A stretch of DNA of 64,000 nt, taken from the NCBI RefSeq assembly GCF_031344055.1, contig NZ_JADBEN010000002.1. One strand, 5' to 3'. The number at the start of each line of letters is the position of its first letter. Within the stretch, counting starts at the first letter, position 1. The notes under the pieces are model-generated. The model ran no database searches and was not told the DNA's origin. It saw only the letters and a program-made list of their open reading frames with translations. The translations under genes were made by a program, and so were the position numbers. The DNA is from Methylobacillus flagellatus_A. GTDB taxonomy: Bacteria > Pseudomonadota > Gammaproteobacteria > Burkholderiales > Methylophilaceae. Shown here piece by piece: positions 9,035 through 16,053 of the stretch.

Positions 9035-9100
9035 TGTTTACATAAAAACACTTTAGCCCTTTAATTTGCTCCAAAATAAACAGTTGCTGCTCCATAAGCA
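9035..9100. promoter_or_regulatory. Operator cluster upstream of the LLM monooxygenase pair
   Basis: Three TGYT-N8-ARCA palindromes: TGTTTACATAAAAACA (9,035-9,050), TGCTCCAAAATAAACA (9,067-9,082) and TGCTGCTCCATAAGCA (9,085-9,100), 130-195 bp upstream of the sigma-54 promoter. Centre spacings are 32 and 18 bp. The remainder of the intergenic stretch, about 9,101-9,549, holds nothing I can identify. Confidence 0.78.
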
Positions 9101-9549
9101 GCCATCTCTCGATTAAACAAGACTTGGTTACGGACTTTTTTTGACCTGTGAAGATTAATGCTGTCTTTCAAATCGATTGTCACGGAGCGAGCGACCTCAG
9201 CGTAATCGGGGCCTTGGAAAGCTTATAGGATTGCCGGAAAGCACTGATAATCAAACCGGTGCCGTTCAGTCAGGCCTGCCTTGACCAGCGCTCGCGGCTT
9301 TAAGGCAACCCCCAATATCATGAGGCGCGTCGACAATGTCCTTTAAAAAGCCAAATATCGCGTCTGTTTGGCTTGTTAATGTGCTAAGGAAACCCGAACA
9401 AGTCAGGGTCTAGCTGCACACAATGAATTGCTTTCCTCCCAGGATTTCTCTAATTTTTCAATAAAGTTCATTTTTACTCAGCATTAGGTTGCCACATTCT
9501 CATCCGGTCCATTTTCAACAACGCTTTCTGTGCAAAACTACGGTTTATC

Positions 9550-10203
9550 CTATCCGTAACCACGCCTGATGATGTCAGGCAAAAGCAGCATGTCATCCAC
9601 CGCCTGCTCCGCGCCTGCCTCCAGCAATCTGCTGGCTGCCATGGTGCCGGTATAGGCGCATACCCGCATGCCTGCGGCGACCGCCGCCGCAACGCCGACA
9701 TCGGTATCCTCGATTACCAGGCAGGCTGAAGGCTTGACTCCCTGGCTTTCTGCCGCCTTGAGATAGACGTCGGGCGCAGGCTTCGGCCTGCCCAGGTCGG
9801 CGGCACTGAATATCCTGTCGTTGAAATAAGGCAGCAAGCCGGTGATATCCAGCATTTCATGCACTTTGGCGGCACTGCTGTTGGAAGCCACGCAGTGCGG
9901 CAACTGTAGCTGCCGCAGCACCTGTTCTACACCGGCGACGGGCTGCAAGCCGTCGCGCAATGCGGCATCGCGCCTGTGCCGGTAACGGGCAAGAAAATCC
10001 GCACCCGGCCTGCGGCCATAAATGCGGGCGATAATGTCCATGCACTGTTCGAGCGAATGGCCGACAAAATGCCTGGCCATTTCCTCGATCCGGGCAGGTA
10101 TGCCCTCCTCGTTCAATACGTCGACAAATATCCGGTTGGTGATTTTCTCGCTATCGACCAACACTCCGTCACAGTCAAACACGACTAATTCATAAGCAGG
10201 CAT
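9550..10203 (-). CDS. HAD-superfamily phosphatase (beta-phosphoglucomutase-like)
   Basis: A 217-residue HAD subfamily IA hydrolase. Motif I is FDCDGVLVDSE (residues 9-19) with the nucleophile Asp; motif II is the Ser/Asn segment CVASNSSA near 110; the Lys of motif III is in GRPKPAPDVYLKAA; motif IV is VIEDTDVGVAAA. These are the features of 6-phosphogluconate phosphatase/YieH and phosphoglucomutase-like enzymes that act on small phosphorylated metabolites. It follows the DszA-like gene on the same strand, but a terminator-like hairpin and a 185-bp gap separate them, so membership of the sulfur regulon is uncertain. No sigma-54 promoter was seen in that gap. Confidence 0.87.
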   Translation of the reverse strand: MPAYELVVFDCDGVLVDSEKITNRIFVDVLNEEGIPARIEEMARHFVGHSLEQCMDIIARIYGRRPGADFLARYRHRRDAALRDGLQPVAGVEQVLRQLQLPHCVASNSSAAKVHEMLDITGLLPYFNDRIFSAADLGRPKPAPDVYLKAAESQGVKPSACLVIEDTDVGVAAAVAAGMRVCAYTGTMAASRLLEAGAEQAVDDMLLLPDIIRRGYG

Positions 10204-10358
10204 GATTCCCTTATTGCCCAGGAGCCGCTAATAAAATCCTGCCGGCCTTGCCGTACCACTTGTACTGCTGCTTTTGGCAGGACGGTTAGACAGAATCGCT
10301 AAGCTTGGTTGGCGGCTCTAAAGGTACGCTGTTCAAAGCGCAGAATGATGCCTTAAAA

Positions 10359-10380
10359 CCAGGAGCTATGCAGCTCCCGG
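10359..10380 (-). terminator. Probable terminator after the DszA-like gene
   Basis: Imperfect hairpin CCAGGAGCT / AGCTCCCGG with loop ATGC; on the minus strand it is followed by GGTTTTAAGG. One mismatch in the stem and a short T run make it weaker than the others. Confidence 0.5.
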
Positions 10381-10388
10381 CTTTCACC

Positions 10389-11738
10389 TTAAGCGCGCAA
10401 TGCTTCCGGCGAAGCCTGGGTGTTGGGGTTCGCCGGCCGGTCTAGCCCCAGCCTTTCGCGGTAGGTATTGCCGCTGTACTCCTTCTGGAAGATGCCGCGG
10501 CGTTGCAGCTCTGGCACGACCAAACGGGCAAAGTCCTCCAGCCCCTTAATCGAGTAAGGCGGCACGACATTGAAGCCGTCCGCGCCCTTCTCCACAAACC
10601 ATTGCTCGATCAAGTCGGCCACGGTTTTTACCGAGCCGATGGCCTGGATGTGGCCGCGCGCCACCCGGAACTTGAGCACCAGCTGGCGGATGGTGAGGTT
10701 TTCGCGCCGGGCCAGCTCCAGTTGCTGCTGGAAGCGGCCGCGCCCGTTCTCGCCCGCGTCGTAGGGCAAGTCCGGCAACGGGCCGTCCAGGGGATATTGC
10801 GAGAGGTCGAAACCGCCGAATTCCAGGTCGCTGAAATCCACCAGCTCCTGCAGCTCGCCGTATTTGTCCTGCGCCTCCTGGTCGGTTTCCGCCACCACCA
10901 CGTTCAGGCCCGGGGTAATCTTGAGCTGGTCCTCCGCCCTGCCGTATTTCGCCATGCGGCTCTTGACGTCGGCATAGTAATCCTGCGCCACCTTGAGCGA
11001 GGTTGCCGAGCTGTAGGTCATTTCCGCCACGCGCGCGGCAAACTCCCTGCCGGTATCCGAGTTGCCCGCCTGCACGAATACGGGATATCCCTGGATCGGC
11101 CTTGGATAATCCAGCAAGCCTTCGGAAGAGAAATAGTTGCCCCTGAAGCTCACCGGGTGTGCGGATGCCAGGTCATAGAAGTTGCCGGCGTTCCTGTCGG
11201 GATGGTCGAATGCATCGTCGTCCCAGCTGTCCCATAACGCCTTGGCCAGGTTGACGAACTCTTCCGCGCGATCGTAGCGCTGCTCATGCGAGCGATTATC
11301 CTGTATGCCGAAATTCTTGACCGTGGCGGGACTCAAGGACGACACCACGTTCCAGCCGGCGCGGCCGCCGCTGATATGGTCGAGCGAGGTAAACTGCCGG
11401 GCGATGTTGTAGGGCTCGGAGAAGTTCGTATTGACCGTGGCGACCAAGCCGATATTCTTGGTCTGCGTCGCAATCGCGGAAAGCAAGGTGAACGGCTCGA
11501 AATGGAAGTTGGACGGGTTCTTGGCCGCTTGCGGCGTCAGCTCGCCTGAACGGCCGATGAAATCGGCCACGAAGAAGGTATGGAACTTCGCTTCCTCCGC
11601 GATCTTCGCGGCGCGTATCCACCATTGCAAGTCCGGGCGGCCGTTTTCCTTCCAGACCGGATGCAGCCAGCCTGCAGGATGGTGCCCGTAGCGGAGCAGG
11701 AATACGTTCAGGATCAATTGGCGCTTGTTGTCACTCAT
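10389..11738 (-). CDS. DszA/NtaA/SnaA-family FMNH2-dependent monooxygenase
   Basis: A 449-residue flavin monooxygenase of the NtaA/SnaA/DszA(SoxA) family, matching the family length (DszA is about 453). It shows SGGRAGWNVVSSLSP, NFGIQDNRSHEQRYDRAEEF, KALWDSWDDDAF, FRGNYFSSEGLLDYPRPIQG and a C terminus (DGFNVVPP, RRGIFQKEYSGNTYRERLGL) that parallels DszA closely. DszA oxygenates dibenzothiophene sulfone and opens a C-S bond to yield a sulfinate, the substrate of DszB. Here the gene is third in a unit with an aldolase-like gene and the remains of a DszB-like gene, which supports a sulfone- or sulfonate-cleaving role. Alternatives in this family include nitrilotriacetate and dimethyl-sulfide monooxygenases, so the substrate is open. 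GAGAG lies upstream of the ATG. Confidence 0.88.
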   Translation of the reverse strand: MSDNKRQLILNVFLLRYGHHPAGWLHPVWKENGRPDLQWWIRAAKIAEEAKFHTFFVADFIGRSGELTPQAAKNPSNFHFEPFTLLSAIATQTKNIGLVATVNTNFSEPYNIARQFTSLDHISGGRAGWNVVSSLSPATVKNFGIQDNRSHEQRYDRAEEFVNLAKALWDSWDDDAFDHPDRNAGNFYDLASAHPVSFRGNYFSSEGLLDYPRPIQGYPVFVQAGNSDTGREFAARVAEMTYSSATSLKVAQDYYADVKSRMAKYGRAEDQLKITPGLNVVVAETDQEAQDKYGELQELVDFSDLEFGGFDLSQYPLDGPLPDLPYDAGENGRGRFQQQLELARRENLTIRQLVLKFRVARGHIQAIGSVKTVADLIEQWFVEKGADGFNVVPPYSIKGLEDFARLVVPELQRRGIFQKEYSGNTYRERLGLDRPANPNTQASPEALRA

Positions 11739-11762
11739 ATGGAGGCTCTCTTAAATATAAAA

Positions 11763-11798
11763 AGCCGGGCATCGAGGCCTATTGACCCTAGCCCGGCT
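11763..11798 (-). terminator. Hairpin terminator or attenuator between aldolase-like and DszA-like genes
   Basis: 8-bp stem AGCCGGGC / GCCCGGCT with a 20-nt loop; on the minus strand followed by TTTTTATATTT. It lies between two genes of one apparent unit, so it may reduce rather than abolish expression of the DszA-like gene. Confidence 0.6.
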
Positions 11799-11816
11799 AT
11801 GTCGCGAGGTTGAAGC

Positions 11817-12506
11817 CTAGACGATATCTTCCAGATAACGGCCGCTGTATGCCTTGGCCTTCTCCAGCAAGCCGGTGCGCTTCCACTGTACTTCCAGTGC
11901 GCCTGGCGTGTAGTGCTGGGCGCCGCCGATCTGCTCGGCGATCGCCTGGTAGCGCGCGGCCTCTTCCACGAACAGGATCAGCTCCGAAGTGCGGATGATG
12001 CCCTTGCCCCAGAAATTGACGCCGCCATTGGATTCCAGCAACGCAGGAGGAGGTGCCAGTTCAGGGTGCTTATCCAAGCGTTCCTTGATGACATCCAGGA
12101 CACTGCGCGTACGGTCGAGGTGGTTGGGGATTTCGCGCGCCAGCAAATGGCGGGCCGCGGCGACATACAGGATCGGGAACGGCTTGTGCGCCAGCGACCA
12201 TGCCGACAGGAAATTGGTATGGATATGGATGGCGGTGTCCGCATCCAGGCGCGATTCGTTCAGGATATGGCTGCTTTCCTCGGAGAACTTGCTGATACGC
12301 AGACTGGGGGTCTGGTCACGCGCAAGTCCTCCCGGGAAGCGGATATGCAAAAGCTTGTCGTGGCCTGGAATCTTGTGGGAGATATGGAAGGTCAGGCTCG
12401 CAGACAAGGTGCCGTTCTCACGCAATACGTTGAATGCATGGATTGCATCGGCCTTGGCTTCGTCCACATAAGACACCAAGTCGATTTCGGATAGGTTTTC
12501 ACTCAT
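11817..12506 (-). CDS. Class II aldolase/adducin-like protein lacking the third metal His
   Basis: A 229-residue protein with the class II aldolase fold signature: IHIHTNFLSAW gives the paired metal ligands His94 and His96. In fuculose-phosphate aldolase and relatives the third ligand is in an NHG motif; here the corresponding segment reads SNGGVNFWGKG (Asn160-Gly161-Gly162), so that His is absent. A normal zinc aldolase reaction is therefore doubtful. It is paralogous to the protein at 36,256, which has the same NGG change and also lies beside a DszB-like gene. The unit is the decayed DszB-like gene, this gene, then the DszA-like monooxygenase. GGAGGAT precedes the ATG. Function not known; a role in processing the desulfurised carbon skeleton is only a guess. 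Confidence 0.82.
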   Translation of the reverse strand: MSENLSEIDLVSYVDEAKADAIHAFNVLRENGTLSASLTFHISHKIPGHDKLLHIRFPGGLARDQTPSLRISKFSEESSHILNESRLDADTAIHIHTNFLSAWSLAHKPFPILYVAAARHLLAREIPNHLDRTRSVLDVIKERLDKHPELAPPPALLESNGGVNFWGKGIIRTSELILFVEEAARYQAIAEQIGGAQHYTPGALEVQWKRTGLLEKAKAYSGRYLEDIV

Positions 12507-12540
12507 TTCACATCCTCCAGTTAAAAATTAAATACCACTT

Positions 12541-13018
12541 CTAAGCATCTATTTTGTCAGGGAAATTGGCAAACTTCTGTTGTGCTTCCACCAGTTTTCT
12601 GGCGGCTTCCAGCGGCTCATGCACTATCCAATCCCTGATATCGAAATCGTTCGCAAAATAGCCCCACTCGTGCAGAAAGTCCTTTTGCACTTCCAACCCC
12701 CGGATATATTCCTCGGATAATGACGGGGTGAACGACAGGTGCACATCCTTGCCATGCGATCCGCACAGCATCCTGGCCGGTCCCTTTTGCCCATATCGGC
12801 GGGATATTCCCGTCCTCGCGGAACAAACCCGACTGCTTATGATGAAAATATGCGTTGCGCAACTCGAGGCTGTCAGAATCGCGCAGTGAGTGGAGGATAG
12901 TGCCGTCCTGGGCAAACTCGGCCTGCAGCCAGCCTTGGCGGATCGCCAACGCGGAAGCCGTGGCGGCACCGCAACGGGTATACCAGAGGCGGATTGGTTC
13001 TGCTGGGTTCTGCGCCAT
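12541..13018 (-). pseudogene. Decayed DszB-like desulfinase (internal deletion plus frameshift)
   Basis: Two frames together give the ends of a DszB-like protein. The N-terminal piece (from ATG 13,018, with AAGGA about 8 nt upstream) reads IRLWYTRCGAATASALAIR and continues to FREDGNIPPIWAKG, matching the first 85 residues of the intact copies. Near 12,755-12,775 the frame shifts and the text jumps to HGKDVHLSFTPSLSEEYIRG and EWGYFANDFDIRDWIVHEPL, which match the last 75 residues. About 190 codons in between are missing. The catalytic Cys is kept but the His60-equivalent position appears to be Tyr and the CPVP motif is lost. It is the first gene downstream of a well-formed sigma-54 promoter, so decay seems recent or the short protein may still be made. 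Confidence 0.85.
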
Positions 13019-13056
13019 ATACATCCTTAACCACAAGTCATCTGAACCCATTCATT

Positions 13057-13072
13057 CGCAAGCACTATGCCA
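13057..13072 (-). promoter_or_regulatory. Sigma-54 promoter of the aldolase-like/DszA-like unit
   Basis: On the minus strand TGGCATAGTGCTTGCG, a strong match to the sigma-54 consensus with GG-N10-GC. Predicted start near 13,047, 29 nt before the pseudogene start codon. Confidence 0.83.
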
Positions 13073-13254
13073 ACATCAACTTAAGCGGGACCACCCCACA
13101 ACATTTAAAAATTAATCTAATTTATTAAATAAATTCACTAATATATTATATTTTATATATAAAATATAATTTAGAAGCACTAAATGATCACGATAAACAC
13201 TCTCCATATCAGTGACCAGAAATCAACAACCTCCCCAATAAGGCATGCCGACTC

Positions 13255-13330
13255 TGCTGAAAAACAAACATATCCCGGCTTGCAACTCGCAATTGCTGCT
13301 TGAAAAACAACATTTGTTTAAAAATAAACA
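13255..13330. promoter_or_regulatory. Shared operator cluster between divergent sigma-54 promoters
   Basis: Three palindromes: TGCTGAAAAACAAACA (13,255-13,270), TGCTTGAAAAACAACA (13,297-13,312) and TGTTTAAAAATAAACA (13,315-13,330). They lie 110-185 bp from the receptor promoter on the right and 183-273 bp from the minus-strand promoter on the left, so one cluster could serve both directions. The stretch 13,090-13,200 is AT-rich with no gene visible. Confidence 0.78.
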
Positions 13331-13439
13331 TCTTGGATTGCCCGCAAAACAACAGCGTTACTACGACAAAAATTAGAGGAAAATAAATATCCAATATAAT
13401 TCATATGGTTAAGATATTTACATGAAGGAAACAAAGTAC

Positions 13440-13455
13440 TGGCACGAATCCTGCC
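13440..13455 (+). promoter_or_regulatory. Sigma-54 promoter of the TonB-dependent receptor
   Basis: TGGCACGAATCCTGCC matches the consensus TGGCACG-N4-TTGC with one change in the second block; GG and GC are 10 bp apart. Predicted start near 13,466, 54 nt before the start codon. Confidence 0.85.
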
Positions 13456-13519
13456 GATAGTTTTGCCTGTGCACAGCAATGCGCTGGGCCATTCATTTCA
13501 TTATTAGCAGGAAAATTCA

Positions 13520-15901
13520 ATGTCCAGGAAAAGCACGCCCTTGCCAACAGAGTCGATCCCAAGCCCATTTGTCAAACGACAACTCACAATCGCCGTAGCC
13601 GCCGCATTTGCAGGCAGTTTTTTTATCGCTCCCGCATTTGCGGCCGATGAGCAAACTCCTCAAGCCACGGGCACCGCCACGACACAAGCAACATCAAACA
13701 ACGAAGAAACCACTCCTGCCCAAGCAAAGGATGTCGAATCATCCCTTGGCAGCATTGTGGTGACCGCCCAACGCCGTGAAGAAAATGCACAGGAAGTACC
13801 GACCGCCATTTCGGTATTGGGAGGGGAAGAACTGCAGCAAAGAGGCATAGGCCGTTCTGCAGGCGAAATTCTGAACAACGTCCCCAATTCATCAGCCGGC
13901 ACCATCCAGAATGGCCGGCCACGCTGGTGGATCCGCGGCGTGGGCGCAGGCCAGCAACAGCTGGATTTCCCCAACCCCATCGGCTTCTATATCGATGACG
14001 TATTCATCAGCAATGCCAGCGCCACCGGCATCCCCATTTTCGACCTGGAACGCGTGGAAGTCTTGCGCGGGCCGCAAGGCACGCTCTGGGGCAAGAACAC
14101 GACTGGCGGCGCCGTCAATATCGTATCCAAGAAGCCTACCTTCTCGGAAAACCCTGAAGGCTATGCCAAGGTGGATTACGGCAGCTTCGGCGACAAGGTA
14201 ATCCAGGGCGCCGTGGGGGGCACCATCGTCGACGAGCGCATCGCAGGCCGTATTTCCTTCTATAACCAGGACCTCGATGGCCGCTTCACCAACCAATTCA
14301 ATGGTAAAACCAGCGGCGGCGTTGAAGACTCGGTCATTCGCGGCCAATTGTTATTTGCGCTGACTCCTGACCTCGATGCCTTATTGAACGTTTACCACCG
14401 CAAGTACAAAACTGATGGCAACGTTGGCACGGTCTACAGCCGGACAGGCGAATTCCGCAATGGCTACCGACCTAGCCGGAATATCAACCATGTCAGCAGC
14501 AATGCCGAAGAAAGCAACGATGTTACGCAAAACGGTATTTCCTTGAATGTTAATTGGCAGATCGGCAAACTTACACTCACCTCCATTACTGCGTATGCCG
14601 ATTACAAAACTGAGAATTTCGCCGATACAGATAACTCTCCGTTAGAAATTGGCCGTGGTTACACAGATGCAAAAAGTAAGCAGTGGACACAGGAATTCCG
14701 CCTAGCGTCTCCTCGTGAGGATCGCTGGAACTGGCTGACCGGTTTCTTCTATTTCAAAGAGGATATTGATTCATTCTCTGCCAACGCGAGACTACCTAAT
14801 GGATCGGTTCCTCAGTTTGCAGGCTCTTCCCAACCAGTGAGCTTTAATTCTACTGACTTATCCCATAAGAGCGAAAGTTACGCTATCTTCGGGAGCACTA
14901 CGTATAACTTCAGTGAAAAGTTTGATACTACTTTAGGCGCTCGCTGGACTACTGAAGAAAAGAAATACGACCTTAATCGCTTGAATAACACTGCAGGAAC
15001 AGCGTCTTGGTCCGATCTGGGTTCTTGGTGGAGCAGTTACACTGGCGGCATTGGAGGAACAGGCACGTTTACTGATGAGCGTAGCAAACGATGGAACGCT
15101 TTCACTTACGACATCACCCCGCAATACAAGATCACGGACACGGATCGCGTTTACTTCAAGTTCTCCCGCGGCATCAAGTCCGGCGGCTACAATACCGCTG
15201 CCGCAAACCCATTGGCATTGAATACCTTGAAGCCGGAAGAATTGAACGCCTATGAAATCGGCTATAAGTCCGAATGGTTGAACGGCCGCTTGAATTTCAA
15301 TGCCAATGCCTTCTACTACGATTACAGCAATGTGCAAGTCAATGTCGTCGGCACCAATCTTGCTGTGCCAATTTCCTACTTGCAAAACGTGGAAAAAGCC
15401 AGCGTCAAGGGCGCAGAATTTGAAGTCGAGGCATTGCCGACCAATAACCTGCACTTGAATGCCAATATCGGCATACTCAAGACCGAGTTCGAAAAATTCG
15501 ACATCCAGAATGGCGGCGGCAACCACGATGGCAACGAGTTCGTGCGTGCTCCCCGCTGGAGCGCCCAATTACGCGGCACCTACAATATCCCGCTGGAAAA
15601 CGGCAGCAGGATATTGCTGGGAGCCGATGCGCGCTATCTAGGCAAGCAGTATTTCTTTGTCGTACCGCAAAACAACGACTTGCTGAACCAGGGAGCCTAC
15701 ACCTTGGTGAATGCACGCGTAAGCTACTTGACCAAGAACGACAAGATCGAGATCACCGGATACGTCAACAACCTGTTCGACAAGGAATACCGCTACCACG
15801 CCTTACCAGCAAGTGCTCCTGCAGGCACCGCCATCTCTGGTAACACTGTGTATTGGGGCAACCCAAGAACGATAGGCGCATCCTTGACCTACCGCTTCTA
15901 A
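13520..15901 (+). CDS. TonB-dependent outer-membrane receptor
   Basis: A 793-residue active-transport receptor. A long signal peptide (residues 1 to about 41, ending APAFA) is followed by a TonB-box-like segment (SSLGSIVVTAQRR, about 74-86), the plug domain with RGPQGTLWGKNTTGGAVNIV near 190-209, and a beta-barrel ending in the aromatic outer-membrane signal (LTYRF). It imports a ligand at the expense of the TonB-ExbBD complex, which is encoded at 29,526-31,539. Its sigma-54 promoter and operators tie it to the organosulfur regulon, so the ligand is likely an organosulfur compound rather than iron. The barrel section about 14,520-15,110 has clearly more AT-rich codons than both flanks, suggesting segmental exchange of surface-exposed parts. 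A terminator follows directly. Confidence 0.95.
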   Translation: MSRKSTPLPTESIPSPFVKRQLTIAVAAAFAGSFFIAPAFAADEQTPQATGTATTQATSNNEETTPAQAKDVESSLGSIVVTAQRREENAQEVPTAISVLGGEELQQRGIGRSAGEILNNVPNSSAGTIQNGRPRWWIRGVGAGQQQLDFPNPIGFYIDDVFISNASATGIPIFDLERVEVLRGPQGTLWGKNTTGGAVNIVSKKPTFSENPEGYAKVDYGSFGDKVIQGAVGGTIVDERIAGRISFYNQDLDGRFTNQFNGKTSGGVEDSVIRGQLLFALTPDLDALLNVYHRKYKTDGNVGTVYSRTGEFRNGYRPSRNINHVSSNAEESNDVTQNGISLNVNWQIGKLTLTSITAYADYKTENFADTDNSPLEIGRGYTDAKSKQWTQEFRLASPREDRWNWLTGFFYFKEDIDSFSANARLPNGSVPQFAGSSQPVSFNSTDLSHKSESYAIFGSTTYNFSEKFDTTLGARWTTEEKKYDLNRLNNTAGTASWSDLGSWWSSYTGGIGGTGTFTDERSKRWNAFTYDITPQYKITDTDRVYFKFSRGIKSGGYNTAAANPLALNTLKPEELNAYEIGYKSEWLNGRLNFNANAFYYDYSNVQVNVVGTNLAVPISYLQNVEKASVKGAEFEVEALPTNNLHLNANIGILKTEFEKFDIQNGGGNHDGNEFVRAPRWSAQLRGTYNIPLENGSRILLGADARYLGKQYFFVVPQNNDLLNQGAYTLVNARVSYLTKNDKIEITGYVNNLFDKEYRYHALPASAPAGTAISGNTVYWGNPRTIGASLTYRF

Positions 15902-15942
15902 TAATTTCAGTCAACCAACCTAAACACTGTACGACTTTGTTC

Positions 15943-15977
15943 AAGAAACAGCCTGGAAACAGGCTGTTTCTTTTATT
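15943..15977 (+). terminator. Terminator after the TonB-dependent receptor
   Basis: 13-bp perfect stem AAGAAACAGCCTG / CAGGCTGTTTCTT closed by a GAAA tetraloop, followed by TTATT. Expression of the downstream ABC pair therefore needs read-through or its own promoter; no sigma-54 motif was seen between here and 16,054. Confidence 0.85.
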
Positions 15978-16053
15978 GAGTTCTAGCGGCATCAATGCAA
16001 TCGAGCGTCTTCCCAAATTATTCGTATCTTTAAACCACGAGTACCCAATCAGT

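Noticed and set aside
9101..9549. Possible gene remnant in the intergenic stretch
   Set aside because: A short minus-strand frame near 9,240-9,330 looked faintly protein-like, but there is no start, ribosome site or recognisable motif.
15978..16053. Sigma-54 promoter for ABC pair A
   Set aside because: No GG-N10-GC found between the receptor terminator and the start codon; transcription by read-through is assumed.
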